A DNA stretch of 64,000 nt from Cytobacillus luteolus (GCF_017873715.1 NZ_JAGGKM010000001.1:682001-746000), one strand, 5' to 3'. Shown: positions 8,958-18,144, counted from the first letter of the stretch. Notes: generated from the letters alone by a model not told the origin. Program-made: numbers and translations.

Positions 8958-10277
8958 TTGTTTACTGAATTAATGGTTTTATTTATTCTCATAGTGCTGA
9001 ATGCCTTTTTTGCAGCATCAGAGATTGCTTTAATTTCTTTAAATGATAATAAAATAAAGGCGATGGCTGAAACTGGTAATAAAAGAGCTAAATTGTTACA
9101 CAACCTTTTGAACGAACCAAGTCGCTTCTTAGCCACGATTCAAATTGGGATTACACTTGCCGGCTTTTTAGCGAGTGCTTTCGCTGCAGGAAGCTTTGCT
9201 GGACAATTAGCTAACTATCTATTTAATCTTGGAGTTCCTTTATCAGAAAAGGTGCTTGAAACGATTTCTATTGTACTGATCACTATATTCCTTTCATTCT
9301 TTACGTTAGTGGTAGGTGAATTAGTACCAAAACGTTTAGCTATGCAAAAAGCAGAAGCCATTTCCATGTTTGCAGCAGTTCCATTAACAATACTCTCAAA
9401 AATATCGGCTCCTTTTGTTGCACTATTAACTGTTTCAACTAATGGAATACTGCGTATTTTTGGTATTGACCCTCATAAGGATGATGACAACGTCACTGAG
9501 GAAGAAATCAGAATGATGGTCGACGTCGGTGAGGAAAATGGATCGATTCAATCTAGTGAGAAAGTAATGATCAATAATATATTAGAGTTCGATAACAAGC
9601 TAGTTTCGGAGATTATGACTCACCGTACAAATGTGGTTGGTATATCCCTTGAAACAGAGTTTAAAGAAGTTGTCAAACTAATTAACACTGAACAATATAC
9701 ACGATACCCAGTCTATTCAGATGGAATGGATAACATTGTAGGGATTCTTCATGTTAAAGACATTCTTCAATTTATGGAAAGTGGAGATGGTCAGACATTT
9801 AGTCTCAAGGAAATGATGAGAACTCCATATTTTGTTCTTGGATCTAGAAAAACAGATGATTTATTTTTAGATTTACAGAAGGGCAAAGTTCATATGGCAG
9901 TTGTTATTGATGAATATGGTGGGACTGATGGGATTGTCACGATAGAAGACCTAATTGAAGAAATCGTAGGAAATATCTTCGATGAGTACGATGAGCAAGA
10001 GGAAGAGAACGAAATTAATAAGCTTGATGATAATACGTTCTTAATGGATGGTACTGTTAGCTTATATGATGTTAGAGACACGCTTAAGATTGAATTGCCT
10101 GTATCTGATTATGATACGTTGAGCGGATTTGTCATTGGTCAGCTTGGAAATATTCCAGTTGTGGAAGATAAATCATTTATTGAATACAACGGAATTATAT
10201 TCAATGTAGAGCAAGTAGATGAAAAGCGTATTACAAAAATTAAAGTTGAGATGAACCACATGGTGGAAGCATCTTGA
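8958..10277 (+). CDS. CNNM/CorC-type transporter with DUF21 and CBS pair
   Basis: 439 aa. N-terminal DUF21/CNNM membrane domain (about 1-190, with AFFAASEIALISL and VVGELVPKRLAMQ), a CBS pair (about 205-330, with EIMTHRTNVVGI and VVIDEYGGTDGIVTIEDLIEEIVG) and a CorC_HlyC domain (about 345-430). The family includes MpfA (YhdP), implicated in Mg2+ efflux, and haemolysin-like paralogues. The start is TTG 8958, about 9 nt after GGAGGA. A bidirectional terminator follows. Ion specificity is inferred from family only. Confidence 0.92.
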   Translation: MFTELMVLFILIVLNAFFAASEIALISLNDNKIKAMAETGNKRAKLLHNLLNEPSRFLATIQIGITLAGFLASAFAAGSFAGQLANYLFNLGVPLSEKVLETISIVLITIFLSFFTLVVGELVPKRLAMQKAEAISMFAAVPLTILSKISAPFVALLTVSTNGILRIFGIDPHKDDDNVTEEEIRMMVDVGEENGSIQSSEKVMINNILEFDNKLVSEIMTHRTNVVGISLETEFKEVVKLINTEQYTRYPVYSDGMDNIVGILHVKDILQFMESGDGQTFSLKEMMRTPYFVLGSRKTDDLFLDLQKGKVHMAVVIDEYGGTDGIVTIEDLIEEIVGNIFDEYDEQEEENEINKLDDNTFLMDGTVSLYDVRDTLKIELPVSDYDTLSGFVIGQLGNIPVVEDKSFIEYNGIIFNVEQVDEKRITKIKVEMNHMVEAS

Positions 10278-10283
10278 AAAAAG

Positions 10284-10318
10284 TAAGAGTGTTAGGGATG
10301 ATTCCTAGCACTCTTTTT
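10284..10318. terminator. Bidirectional terminator
   Basis: AAGAGTGTTAGG/CCTAGCACTCTT stem followed by T on the plus strand, between convergent genes. Confidence 0.75.
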
Positions 10319-10879
10319 GCTTAAAAAGATCATGACAAACTTTGTGAAAATAGCTATAAGTGGATAGATCACGAAAGAGTAAATGTGTTTCCATGTAATT
10401 GTTTGGTAAGCCCCTGTCCATTGAAAAAAAGGTTCGGCTACATAGGAGACAAATGCAGCCAAAAGTATGGCAACTACAATAAATCGCTTGGTATGTGTAA
10501 CCCATTGGTAGATGAACATATACGGTATGATGACTAAGGCAATATCGTATGGATAAAACTGTGGAAATAAATAAGGTGATAAACGAATTGGATAAGTCCA
10601 CAACATCATTTTTGTTCCAATTGAGTCTAAAATGGTTGCAATTGTTCCCAGAAATAGTCCATACGTTATTACTTCAAAGATCTTTGTTTTATCTAGTAAA
10701 ATCCACCAGATAATGGGGGTGATGATGGTTAATAAAAGCAACATCCACCAAGTAGGCGTTAGAAAGTTGTATTCATACCAATACTCTCGTAATAGTTTAT
10801 AATAAGTAGATTCTGCTTCAAGAACCTTCTGAAATTCAATGGTTGTCGTATGTAAGACGAGTAGAAAAGTTGAACTCAT
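10292..10879 (-). CDS. CBO0543-type multi-pass membrane protein
   Basis: 195 aa from the ATG preceded by TAGGAGTG; the longer frame to 10927 has no ribosome binding site. Five or six hydrophobic helices rich in Trp and Tyr, with WWILLD, YPIRLSPYLFPQFYPYD and WKHIYSFVIYPLIAIFTK, fit the CBO0543 family of Bacillales/Clostridia. Function is unknown. Two further members form a pair at 53283-54235. Confidence 0.7.
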   Translation of the reverse strand: MSSTFLLVLHTTTIEFQKVLEAESTYYKLLREYWYEYNFLTPTWWMLLLLTIITPIIWWILLDKTKIFEVITYGLFLGTIATILDSIGTKMMLWTYPIRLSPYLFPQFYPYDIALVIIPYMFIYQWVTHTKRFIVVAILLAAFVSYVAEPFFQWTGAYQTITWKHIYSFVIYPLIAIFTKFVMIFLSKKSARNHP

Positions 10880-10939
10880 TGTGGTCACACTCCTACCTAT
10901 AGCATGATTCATAAGTAGGATATTCATTCAAAAAAAATA

Positions 10940-11368
10940 TTAGTGAGTTAAGCTATCAAGATGTTCAACATGCTGACGATCTTTATCCAAGATTACTTCT
11001 ATTAAAGCCTTACTTTCTGGATCAAGATCACCTTTTACAATTTCCTCTGACATGTGGATACCATACAGATCTTCACCCTCTTTAGCCATTTTAATCATAT
11101 CCTCGGTTGTGTTAGGGATGGAAAATCGACTCATATAATTTTGAACTGAACCCATAATGCCCTCACTATCTACTGGGACACCACCAAGGTTTTGAATACG
11201 CTCTGCAACCTGAGAAGCATGTTCTTTATGCTCTTGTTGTATTTTTTGAAATTCTTTTTTTACAGAGGGATCCTTCAAATGCTTAATAAAGTGTTCATAT
11301 TGGTGTATCCCCATATACTGTCCTTTTAAAAAGGCATTCAATTCTTTTATCACGACTTCTTGGTTCAT
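10940..11368 (-). CDS. Ferritin-like four-helix protein (DUF2383 type)
   Basis: 142 aa, almost entirely helical. Glu/His-containing helices (QYEHFIKHL, IQQEHKEHASQ, GEDLYGIHMSEEI, DKDRQHVEHLD) are spaced like ferritin-like di-metal ligands, with pairs of E..H in helices 1, 2 and 4. Members of this group are often found in spore-formers and are of unknown function. AAAGGGTGTG precedes the start. It lies directly upstream of the CBO0543 gene and may be co-transcribed with it (60 nt gap). Confidence 0.75.
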   Translation of the reverse strand: MNQEVVIKELNAFLKGQYMGIHQYEHFIKHLKDPSVKKEFQKIQQEHKEHASQVAERIQNLGGVPVDSEGIMGSVQNYMSRFSIPNTTEDMIKMAKEGEDLYGIHMSEEIVKGDLDPESKALIEVILDKDRQHVEHLDSLTH

Positions 11369-11535
11369 TTGACCACACCCTTTCTATGAATAGTTTTTCA
11401 AGTTTAATTAGAAGTATTCTGAATCTGAATAGGATTTTTTGCGAAGAAATAGTTATATCTATAGATAGACATATGTAAAATGAATCTATAAAATGGGGTA
11501 CTATATCAGCAGATAAAAATAGAGGTGGAGAAATA

Positions 11536-12519
11536 TTGATACGTTTTGGAATCATAGGGACCAATTGGATTACCGACCGATTAATTGATGCAGGAACAAA
11601 ACTAGATGATTTTCAGGTTGCAGCCGTTTATTCAAGGTCAAAGGAAAATGCAAAAGATTTTGCGGCTAGGTATGGGATTAGAGAAACATTTACAAATCTT
11701 GATGAAATGGCTAAAAGTAATAAAATTGATGCAGTTTATATTGCAAGTCCTAATTCCTTACATGCTACTCAAGCTATCACATTTATGAATCATAGGAAGC
11801 ATGTCCTGTGCGAAAAGCCATTAGCATCAAACACCGCTGAAGTTGATTCGATGATTGAAGCGGCAAATGCAAATCAAGTTTTATTAATGGAAGCAATGAA
11901 AACCACGCTTTTACCTAACTTCAAAAGCATTCAACAGAATTTATATAAGCTTGGTAAAATACGTAGATATGTCGGGAATTTTAGCAAGTATTCATCAAGA
12001 TATGATGCATATAAAGAAGGTACGATTCTAAATGCTTTTAAACCTGAGTTTTCAAATGGCTCTTTAATGGATCTTGGTGTGTACTGTATCTATCCAATGG
12101 TTTTGTTATTTGGTCACCCAAACAGTATAAAAGCTTCAAGCTACCTACTTGAAACACAAGTAGATGGAGAGGGAAGTTTGTTAATAGAGTATGATGAAAT
12201 GGATGCAGTCATTATGCATTCCAAGATTTCTAATTCGTACTCACCTTCAGAGATAATAGGCGAAGATGGTAGCATGATGATCAACAACATTTCTGAACCG
12301 ACAGAGGTAGAGATCCGCTATAAAGATGGATCTACTGAAAAGATCTCAGTGGAAGATGAAATGCCATCCATGTATTATGAATTGAGGGAATTTATTGACC
12401 TAATCAAACTAGGTAAACTTGAATCTGAAGTTAACTCACATCAACATTCTAGAACGACTGCGGAAATCATTGAGGTCGCTAGAAAGCAAACAGGGATAGT
12501 GTATCCGGCTGATAAGTAG
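11536..12519 (+). CDS. Gfo/Idh/MocA-family oxidoreductase
   Basis: 327 aa. N-terminal Rossmann domain (FGIIGTNWITDRLI; usual GxGxxG is GTNWIT), then CEKPLASN with the catalytic Lys, and a C-terminal beta-sheet domain with DLGVYCIYPM. The family oxidises or reduces sugars and cyclitols with NAD(P). TTG start, 6 nt after GAGGTGGAG. The substrate cannot be predicted; neighbours do not form an obvious sugar operon, although rpiA is convergent next door. Confidence 0.88.
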   Translation: MIRFGIIGTNWITDRLIDAGTKLDDFQVAAVYSRSKENAKDFAARYGIRETFTNLDEMAKSNKIDAVYIASPNSLHATQAITFMNHRKHVLCEKPLASNTAEVDSMIEAANANQVLLMEAMKTTLLPNFKSIQQNLYKLGKIRRYVGNFSKYSSRYDAYKEGTILNAFKPEFSNGSLMDLGVYCIYPMVLLFGHPNSIKASSYLLETQVDGEGSLLIEYDEMDAVIMHSKISNSYSPSEIIGEDGSMMINNISEPTEVEIRYKDGSTEKISVEDEMPSMYYELREFIDLIKLGKLESEVNSHQHSRTTAEIIEVARKQTGIVYPADK

Positions 12520-12533
12520 TTTAATTATCACAA

Positions 12534-12566
12534 AAGACCTTCAAATTAGAAGGTCTTGTTTTTTTC
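12534..12566. terminator. Bidirectional terminator
   Basis: AAGACCTTC/GAAGGTCTT 9-bp stem with T and A runs, between the convergent oxidoreductase and rpiA genes. Confidence 0.75.
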
Positions 12567-13247
12567 AATCACACGAATCCCATTATCTCCACCAACGATT
12601 ACAACGTCTGTCATATTTATGAATAGACCTGTTTCAACTACGCCAAGTAATAGTTTTAGCTGGTTATGTAACTCTGCAGGATTCGGGATACTTTTAAATT
12701 GACAATCAACGATATAGTTACCGTTATTTGTAATGAAGATCTCATTTTCATTCATTCTTAATTTAGGAACACAGCCTAGTTTAGCAATTCGTTCAGCTGT
12801 AACCTCCCATCCAAAAGGGACGATTTCAACGGGAAGAGAAAACCTTCCTAGTTCATTGACCATTTTTGATTGGTCGACTACAATGATTAATTTGCGAGCA
12901 TAATCATCAACGAGTTTTTCACGTAAAAGTGATCCACCGCCACCTTTTGATAGGTTAAGGTTAGTATCTACTTCATCGGCACCATCAATAGCAATGTCTA
13001 AATAGTCTACATCCTTAAAGTCAATCAATGGAATGCCGAATTCATTCGCCCAGCCTTCCGTTCGCTTGGATGATGGTATCCCGCTCACTTTGATTCCTTG
13101 TTGAATCATTTCACCTAATTTTCTTAATGTCCAGTAAACAGTAGAGCCTGAGCCTAAACCGACTGTCATTCCATCTTTTATGTATTCAGCCGCTTTTTCA
13201 CCAACAAGTCTTTTTTGATCTTGATTTTCTTCAAAGTTTTTTTTCAT
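12546..13247 (-). CDS. rpiA: Ribose-5-phosphate isomerase A
   Basis: 233 aa. Interconverts ribose-5-phosphate and ribulose-5-phosphate in the pentose phosphate pathway. Diagnostic motifs are all present: GLGSGSTVYW (phosphate loop), AIDGADEVD (with the catalytic Asp), KGGGGSLLREK (with the catalytic Glu and Lys) and VVDQSKMV. AGGTGGATTAG lies before the ATG on the minus strand. Monocistronic. Length and motifs are fully typical, so the call is firm. Confidence 0.96.
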   Translation of the reverse strand: MKKNFEENQDQKRLVGEKAAEYIKDGMTVGLGSGSTVYWTLRKLGEMIQQGIKVSGIPSSKRTEGWANEFGIPLIDFKDVDYLDIAIDGADEVDTNLNLSKGGGGSLLREKLVDDYARKLIIVVDQSKMVNELGRFSLPVEIVPFGWEVTAERIAKLGCVPKLRMNENEIFITNNGNYIVDCQFKSIPNPAELHNQLKLLLGVVETGLFINMTDVVIVGGDNGIRVIEKNKTF

Positions 13248-13357
13248 CTAATCCACCTCTTTGATGTACCTATCTCTTTTTAGTATATACCAATTATGAA
13301 TGAAAGATGGATGTTTAACCATACTAACGAGGTAGATAATGAAGAGGAGGAATTTTC

Positions 13358-13498
13358 ATGACAAAAAAGGACCAAACACCATCGAATCAAGTTGACCAAA
13401 AAGCGTTATTAAATGAAAAGGTAGAAAAGGCTAGAGAGAATAACTTTGAAGGAGACCATATCCGTCAAACAAGCCCAGGTGGAGTGCCAAGGCAATAA
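13358..13498 (+). CDS. Small hydrophilic protein
   Basis: 46 aa starting MTKKDQTPSNQVD, with a central helix (KALLNEKVEKARENN) and a C-terminus TSPGGVPRQ. GAGGAGG lies 8 nt before the ATG, making translation likely. It has no membrane segment. The style resembles small Bacillus proteins expressed in stationary phase or spores, but I cannot name the family. Confidence 0.6.
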   Translation: MTKKDQTPSNQVDQKALLNEKVEKARENNFEGDHIRQTSPGGVPRQ

Positions 13499-13501
13499 GT
13501 A

Positions 13502-13531
13502 TTGACATAATGGAAATAAAGAACATATACT
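13502..13531 (+). promoter_or_regulatory. Sigma-A promoter of the VmlR-like gene
   Basis: TTGACA (13502-13507), 18 bp, TATACT (13526-13531). It gives a leader of about 300 nt before the ABC-F start. Confidence 0.6.
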
Positions 13532-13708
13532 TTATTTACTACTAGTTGAAGGGAATGGAAAAAAGGACCGATGAAGTTATAATCTTATTTTCTTACTCAT
13601 TTTTCAATTGAAGAAAAATTTGTAGCTTAGAGAATAGGATTAGTCTGTCTAATTTTTTACCATTTCAATAAAACAGAGATACATGAGTAGGTGGGTTGAA
13701 GCGTTGTT

Positions 13709-13804
13709 ATGGTTTCAACTGGACTTCATGCTATCTACTTTTTTGATATGAATAAAAATGCCATGACAGCCTCTCTAGGTTACTTCCCTAGAGAGGCTTT
13801 TTAA
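13709..13804 (+). CDS. Leader peptide of the VmlR-like gene
   Basis: A 31-codon frame starting MVSTGLHAIYFF and ending SLGYFPREAF. Its last third is encoded by the terminator hairpin at 13769-13797, and it stops 3 nt after that hairpin, 38 nt before the ABC-F ATG. AGGTGGG is 13 nt before the ATG, rather far. The arrangement fits a leader on which a drug-stalled ribosome prevents hairpin formation. B. subtilis vmlR is known to have such a leader; equivalence here is inferred from position. Confidence 0.5.
   Translation: MVSTGLHAIYFFDMNKNAMTASLGYFPREAF
13769..13802 (+). promoter_or_regulatory. Attenuator terminator in the VmlR-like leader
   Basis: Perfect 11-bp stem GCCTCTCTAGG/CCTAGAGAGGC with a 7-nt loop and five T. 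A second possible hairpin, ACCTCT (13808-13813) with AGAGGT (13830-13835), would cover the ABC-F ribosome binding site. Confidence 0.75.
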
Positions 13805-13842
13805 TGTACCTCTTTAGGAGACTTTAACTAGAGGTGTTATTT

Positions 13843-15531
13843 ATGACTGTTATGAAAATTAGAGATATAAAGAAAAGCTTTGGAGATAAAGTGATTTTAG
13901 AAAAAGTGAATGCAGATATAAAAAAAGGAGACCGCATTGGTTTGGTAGGGAATAATGGAGCAGGGAAAACGACGTTAGCAAATATTCTTTATGGAAGTAT
14001 CCAACCGGATTCGGGAACGGTAAACAGTAGTAAACAAGGCATAAAGATGGGTTTTTTGCTGCAATCGACTGAATATACAGTTACTGATTTTAAAGAGGTG
14101 ACTACTAGTCATGAAAATGAGCTCCTCAAGAATTCGAGTGAACTAGGATTGAAAAAGGTTCAGGAATGGGATGGAGAGCGACTTAAGCATTTAAGTGGTG
14201 GAGAGAAGCTCAAACTATCGCTTGCACGGATATGGGCAGCAAAACCAGATGTGCTTATTTTAGATGAGCCGACAAATCATCTCGATTATCAGGGGGTGGA
14301 GTGGTTAGTTGGAGAAATAAAACAATTCTCAGGGACCGTTATTATTATTTCACATGATCGATATTTTATGGATCAGACGGTTAATCAAGTAGTGGAATTA
14401 GAAAACGGTATATCGACGGTATATAAGGGTAACTACTCTGAGTACCGTGAAGAAAAGGAGAGACGCAATCTAGAACAAATGCACCATTATGAGGTTCAAC
14501 AAAAACGAAAAGAAAAGGTCGAACAGCAAATCGAAAATCTTCAAAATTGGTCTGATAAGGCACATAAGCAATCGACAAAACAAGATGGTTACAAAGAGTA
14601 TTACCGAATGAAGGCAAAAAAGATGGATGTCCAAGTGAAGTCGAAAAGGAAGAGGCTTGAAAAAGAGCTTGAGAAGAATAAAGTAGAAAAGCCAGTAGAA
14701 GACTGTAAGGTGAATTTTCAGTTTGGATCAAGTGGAAAGCGTGGAAATAGTATCCTTGAAGCGAAAGGGATTTCGAAGTCCTTTGAAGGCCGAGTGCTGT
14801 TTGAAGATAGCCATTTTTATATTAAGCATGGTGAACGAATTGGAATTTTTGGAGAAAATGGTTGTGGGAAAACAACACTTATTAAAACTGTTCTTGGGCA
14901 GATTGCTTTGTCGAAGGGAGAACTTTGGAAAAGTGATTCATTGAAAATTGGTTATCTAAGTCAGGATGTAGATGAATTAGATACTGAAAAGACTGCTTTA
15001 GAAATTTTGGGCATTACTGAAAGAGATGAGATTAGTAGGGTTAGAACCATTTTTGCAAACATTGGACTAAAAGAAGACAAGATCACGAAACCTATCTCGA
15101 CCCTAAGCTTAGGAGAGCGGACAAGGGTAAAGCTTGTAGGAATGCTCCTAAAGAATCTGGACTTACTGATTTTGGATGAGCCGACCAATCACTTGGACCT
15201 GGTTAGTCGTGAGAGTCTAGAGAAAACACTAGAAGAATTTGCAGGAACAATCTTGGTGATTTCCCATGATGTGTATTTTATGAATAAGTTATGTGATAAA
15301 TTGTTAGTCTTTGAAAATAAGAAAATTCTAAGAGTGGAAAAGTCGCTTACTGAATATTTAAGTCGATCAGAAGAGCCAGTTAGCAACAGCAAAGAAGAAC
15401 TACTCGTTTTGCAAAACAAGATCACAGCACTATTAGGCGAAATTTCATTATTAACGAGAGAAGACCCGAAGTACAATGAGATTGACCAGAAGTTGTCAGA
15501 ACTATTGAAGCGTAAAAGAGAAATAAGCTGA
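13843..15531 (+). CDS. ABC-F ribosomal protection protein, VmlR-like
   Basis: 562 aa. Two intact ABC domains: Walker A GNNGAGKTT and GENGCGKTT, signatures LSGGEKLKL and LSLGERTRV, and two LDEPTNHLD motifs. The linker with WSDKAHKQSTKQDGYKEY and KAKKMDVQVKSKRKRLEKE is very like the antibiotic-resistance domain linker of B. subtilis VmlR. Such proteins bind the ribosomal E site and dislodge lincosamides, streptogramins A and pleuromutilins. The start is ATG 13843, 6 nt after AGAGGTG; the GTG at 13834 overlaps that site. The leader attenuator upstream supports drug-inducible expression. The spectrum of protection cannot be read from sequence. Confidence 0.88.
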   Translation: MTVMKIRDIKKSFGDKVILEKVNADIKKGDRIGLVGNNGAGKTTLANILYGSIQPDSGTVNSSKQGIKMGFLLQSTEYTVTDFKEVTTSHENELLKNSSELGLKKVQEWDGERLKHLSGGEKLKLSLARIWAAKPDVLILDEPTNHLDYQGVEWLVGEIKQFSGTVIIISHDRYFMDQTVNQVVELENGISTVYKGNYSEYREEKERRNLEQMHHYEVQQKRKEKVEQQIENLQNWSDKAHKQSTKQDGYKEYYRMKAKKMDVQVKSKRKRLEKELEKNKVEKPVEDCKVNFQFGSSGKRGNSILEAKGISKSFEGRVLFEDSHFYIKHGERIGIFGENGCGKTTLIKTVLGQIALSKGELWKSDSLKIGYLSQDVDELDTEKTALEILGITERDEISRVRTIFANIGLKEDKITKPISTLSLGERTRVKLVGMLLKNLDLLILDEPTNHLDLVSRESLEKTLEEFAGTILVISHDVYFMNKLCDKLLVFENKKILRVEKSLTEYLSRSEEPVSNSKEELLVLQNKITALLGEISLLTREDPKYNEIDQKLSELLKRKREIS

Positions 15532-15540
15532 TTAAATGTG

Positions 15541-15602
15541 TCAAGCGGGGCCTGACCCCCGGCGCTTTAAAGCTTTAGCGTGCCGGGGGTCTGGCCCCGC
15601 TT
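15541..15602. repeat. GC-rich palindromic intergenic element
   Basis: A near-perfect inverted repeat: AAGCGGGGCCTGACCCCCGG and its complement flank GCTTTAAAGC, with one T/T mismatch per arm. It may end transcription of both flanking genes. A partial copy (GGGGGTCAGGCCCC next to GCTTTAAAGC) lies at 31415-31447, so this is a dispersed element. Confidence 0.8.
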
Positions 15603-15603
15603 A

Positions 15604-15831
15604 TTATTCACGAACATTGTCGAAATCATTTTTTAGCGAGGTTTGTGTTCGTTCGAGTTCAGCGATTCTACTTTTAATTGCTTGTCTAACTTCGTAAGGG
15701 TAATCGTTTGTAAATTCAGTTTGCAAAACGTCAAGATGTTTTTGCAAGGTTTGGAATAGGTTCTTTTTGCTATTATTTACATCAAGGAATGGAATGATTT
15801 CACATGCTTCAGGCTGCTGATTGTTTTCCAT
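15604..15831 (-). CDS. Small helical protein, uncharacterised
   Basis: 75 aa, acidic and mostly helical, starting MENNQQPEACEIIPFLDVNN and containing ELERTQTSLKNDF. AAAGGAGC lies 8 nt before the ATG on the minus strand, which supports translation. No domain recognised. It is divergent from the response-regulator gene, with 142 bp between them. Confidence 0.65.
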   Translation of the reverse strand: MENNQQPEACEIIPFLDVNNSKKNLFQTLQKHLDVLQTEFTNDYPYEVRQAIKSRIAELERTQTSLKNDFDNVRE

Positions 15832-15973
15832 AGCGAATGCTCCTTTAATTCATTTACTCCTAGTTTTAACTGGGAAATGATTAATTAATCCTAACTAATA
15901 AAAATTTCCATCTTCTAGTGAGAAATGATTTATAATGAAATGGAAAATAATTGATAATGAATAGGTGAAGTGT

Positions 15974-16669
15974 ATGGTGAGAGTGTTACTAATTGAAGAT
16001 GAGGTTTCTATACGTAGGTTTGTAGCGATTAATTTAGAAAGAAATCAATTTGAGGTGGTTGAAGCTTCAAGTGGAGCTGATGCAAGATTAGCTTTGGCGG
16101 GCAAGCAAGTAGACTTTGTAATATTGGATCTAATGTTACCTGATATTGACGGATTCGAATTGTGTGAGGAAATCCGAAAGTCGTATCCAAGTATTCCAAT
16201 CATTATATTATCTGCGAGAGGTGAAGACCTGGATCGCGTAATGGGTTTAGAATTAGGTGCAGATGATTATATGGTTAAACCTTTTAATCCATTAGAGCTT
16301 GTTGCTAGAATACGATCTGTTTTAAGAAGAACAAAGGTGAATGTAGTCGAGGTACATGATCATAAAATCATTTCAGGACCTTTCCAGCTTGATTCCTTAT
16401 CTAAGCAAATTGTGAAGTCTGGACAACTGTTAAAGCTAACATTACGTGAGTTTCAAATTATGGAATATTTTATTGAACATAAGAATATTTCCATCAGTCG
16501 CCATGACCTACTAGATGCTATTTGGGGTAAAGATTATTTCGGGGATAGTAAAACAGTAGATGTACATATTCGTAGATTACGAGAAAAGATAGAGGATGAT
16601 CCTTCTAATCCTATCTATATTGAAACAGTCTGGGGTCATGGCTACCGTTTTTTTGAGGTCGGTGTATGA
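15974..16669 (+). CDS. OmpR/PhoB-family response regulator
   Basis: 231 aa. Receiver domain with acidic pocket E8-D9, phospho-acceptor D52 (VILDLMLPD), Ser80 and Lys102 (MVKPFNP); C-terminal winged-helix DNA-binding domain ending TVWGHGYRF. The start is the ATG after AGGTGAAG; the GTG nine bases earlier is inside that site. The stop overlaps the kinase start by 4 nt (ATGA), so the pair is translationally coupled. OmpR-family dimers bind direct repeats about 11 bp apart, which is the geometry of the box at 18044-18060 before the lipoprotein gene downstream. Confidence 0.93.
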   Translation: MVRVLLIEDEVSIRRFVAINLERNQFEVVEASSGADARLALAGKQVDFVILDLMLPDIDGFELCEEIRKSYPSIPIIILSARGEDLDRVMGLELGADDYMVKPFNPLELVARIRSVLRRTKVNVVEVHDHKIISGPFQLDSLSKQIVKSGQLLKLTLREFQIMEYFIEHKNISISRHDLLDAIWGKDYFGDSKTVDVHIRRLREKIEDDPSNPIYIETVWGHGYRFFEVGV

Positions 16670-18048
16670 AAAAAGGAATAAAACGGAGACTTGTTTTAAG
16701 TTATTTTTTGATGATTTTATTAACTGTTATCTTATTTGAAGTCATCCTATTGTTCTCAATCCGTTACTATTACTACAATACTATTGAAGATCATCTTACG
16801 AATCATGCAACGATCTTTTCTTCTTTTTATAAAGAGTATCTTGAGGATAATTCACTCGAGGAACATGCAGAATTCATTATCGACGAGTATACGACTTATG
16901 CACCAACTCAAATTCAAATTATTAACATGGACGGTCGATTACTAGCTGATACAATGTTAAGTTCGCAAACTCAGATGAAACCATTTATAGATGTTCAAAC
17001 AGCGTTAGAAGGTAAAATAACTCAGTTTACTGGAATTCTTGGAGATATGAGCAATGAGGAAGTGATGGCGGTTGCTTATCCTTTGATGGCAAACAATGAA
17101 CAGGTTGGGGTGGTTAGGTTTATATCTTCACTTGAGCCAGTTAAACAAGTATTCCATACAGTTATTCTATATTTGGTACTCATTGGTATGTTTGTTCTAC
17201 TAGTCATTACTCTACTAAGCTACTTTTTAGCTAACACGGTTACAAAACCTGTGAAAAAAATAACAGAAGCTGCACATGAAATGGCGAGTGGAAATATGAG
17301 TGTTCGGGCAGAAAAGGTATATGACGATGAACTAGGAAAACTTGCAGATACCATGAATTTTATGGCGAGTGAGCTTGAACAGCTAGAGCAAGTAAAGAGA
17401 GAATTCATTGCTTCTATTTCACATGAACTAAGGACTCCTTTAACATCGATAAAAGGATGGGGGATTACTCTTCATTCCATGTCTGGAGATGAACATATGA
17501 GAGAAGGCCTTGAAATTATGATTAGTGAAAGTGAACGACTAAATGGGCTTGTTAATGATTTACTGGACTTTTCTAGTCTGTCTTCAGGGAAAGTTCAGTT
17601 TAATTTTGAAGAAGTTCATGTAGGGGACTTAATGAAGCAGGTATACCAACAGATGCTGCCCCGTAGTAAAAGGCAATTTATAACATTCTCTTTTCATGCA
17701 GAAAATCCTGAGGTGCTTTTAAAAGTTGATAAAAACAGGATAAAGCAAGTGCTAATTAATGTACTTGATAATTCATTTAAGTTTACATCACAACAAGGGG
17801 AGATTAAGTTTTACTCCTACCAAAGTGGAGGGAATTATGTAATTGAGGTTAAAGACACTGGTCTGGGAATTGAAGCAGAGGACCTCGTAAAAATTACAAA
17901 TAAGTTTTATAAAGGTAAATCAAAAGCAGGGGGCAGTGGCTTAGGACTAGCCATTTGCCAAGAAATTGTGACACAACACAATGGAAGTTTGACGATTATG
18001 AGTGAGAAGGGAAAAGGAACCACTGTAAAAGTTCAACTTCCCCTGTAA
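16666..18048 (+). CDS. Membrane sensor histidine kinase
   Basis: 460 aa. Membrane helices at about 10-31 and 165-188 flank a ~130-residue extracytoplasmic sensor. A HAMP linker (about 189-240), HisKA with His253 in SHELRTPLTS, and HATPase_c with N box (LDNSFKF), DTGLGI and SGLGLAI follow. It phosphorylates the overlapping response regulator. The architecture is that of PhoR/ResE/YclK-type kinases; the signal is unknown. The neighbouring lipoprotein with an autolysin-inhibitor-like end hints at cell-envelope sensing, which is inference. Confidence 0.93.
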   Translation: MKKGIKRRLVLSYFLMILLTVILFEVILLFSIRYYYYNTIEDHLTNHATIFSSFYKEYLEDNSLEEHAEFIIDEYTTYAPTQIQIINMDGRLLADTMLSSQTQMKPFIDVQTALEGKITQFTGILGDMSNEEVMAVAYPLMANNEQVGVVRFISSLEPVKQVFHTVILYLVLIGMFVLLVITLLSYFLANTVTKPVKKITEAAHEMASGNMSVRAEKVYDDELGKLADTMNFMASELEQLEQVKREFIASISHELRTPLTSIKGWGITLHSMSGDEHMREGLEIMISESERLNGLVNDLLDFSSLSSGKVQFNFEEVHVGDLMKQVYQQMLPRSKRQFITFSFHAENPEVLLKVDKNRIKQVLINVLDNSFKFTSQQGEIKFYSYQSGGNYVIEVKDTGLGIEAEDLVKITNKFYKGKSKAGGSGLGLAICQEIVTQHNGSLTIMSEKGKGTTVKVQLPL

Positions 18049-18060
18049 CCTTTCTGTAAC
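18044..18060 (+). promoter_or_regulatory. Perfect WalR-type box before the lipoprotein gene
   Basis: TGTAAC-CTTTC-TGTAAC matches the published WalR (YycF) consensus TGTWAH-N5-TGTWAH at every position. It starts within the last codons of the kinase gene and lies 85 nt before the lipoprotein ATG. The adjacent response regulator could bind the same geometry. Confidence 0.6.
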
Positions 18061-18144
18061 CATTTTTAACTTTTTCATAACGATTAATGCTCCAAATAGC
18101 TTTATTGTAAGGTTATAAAGAATTTGGAGTTGGAGGAACAAAAT

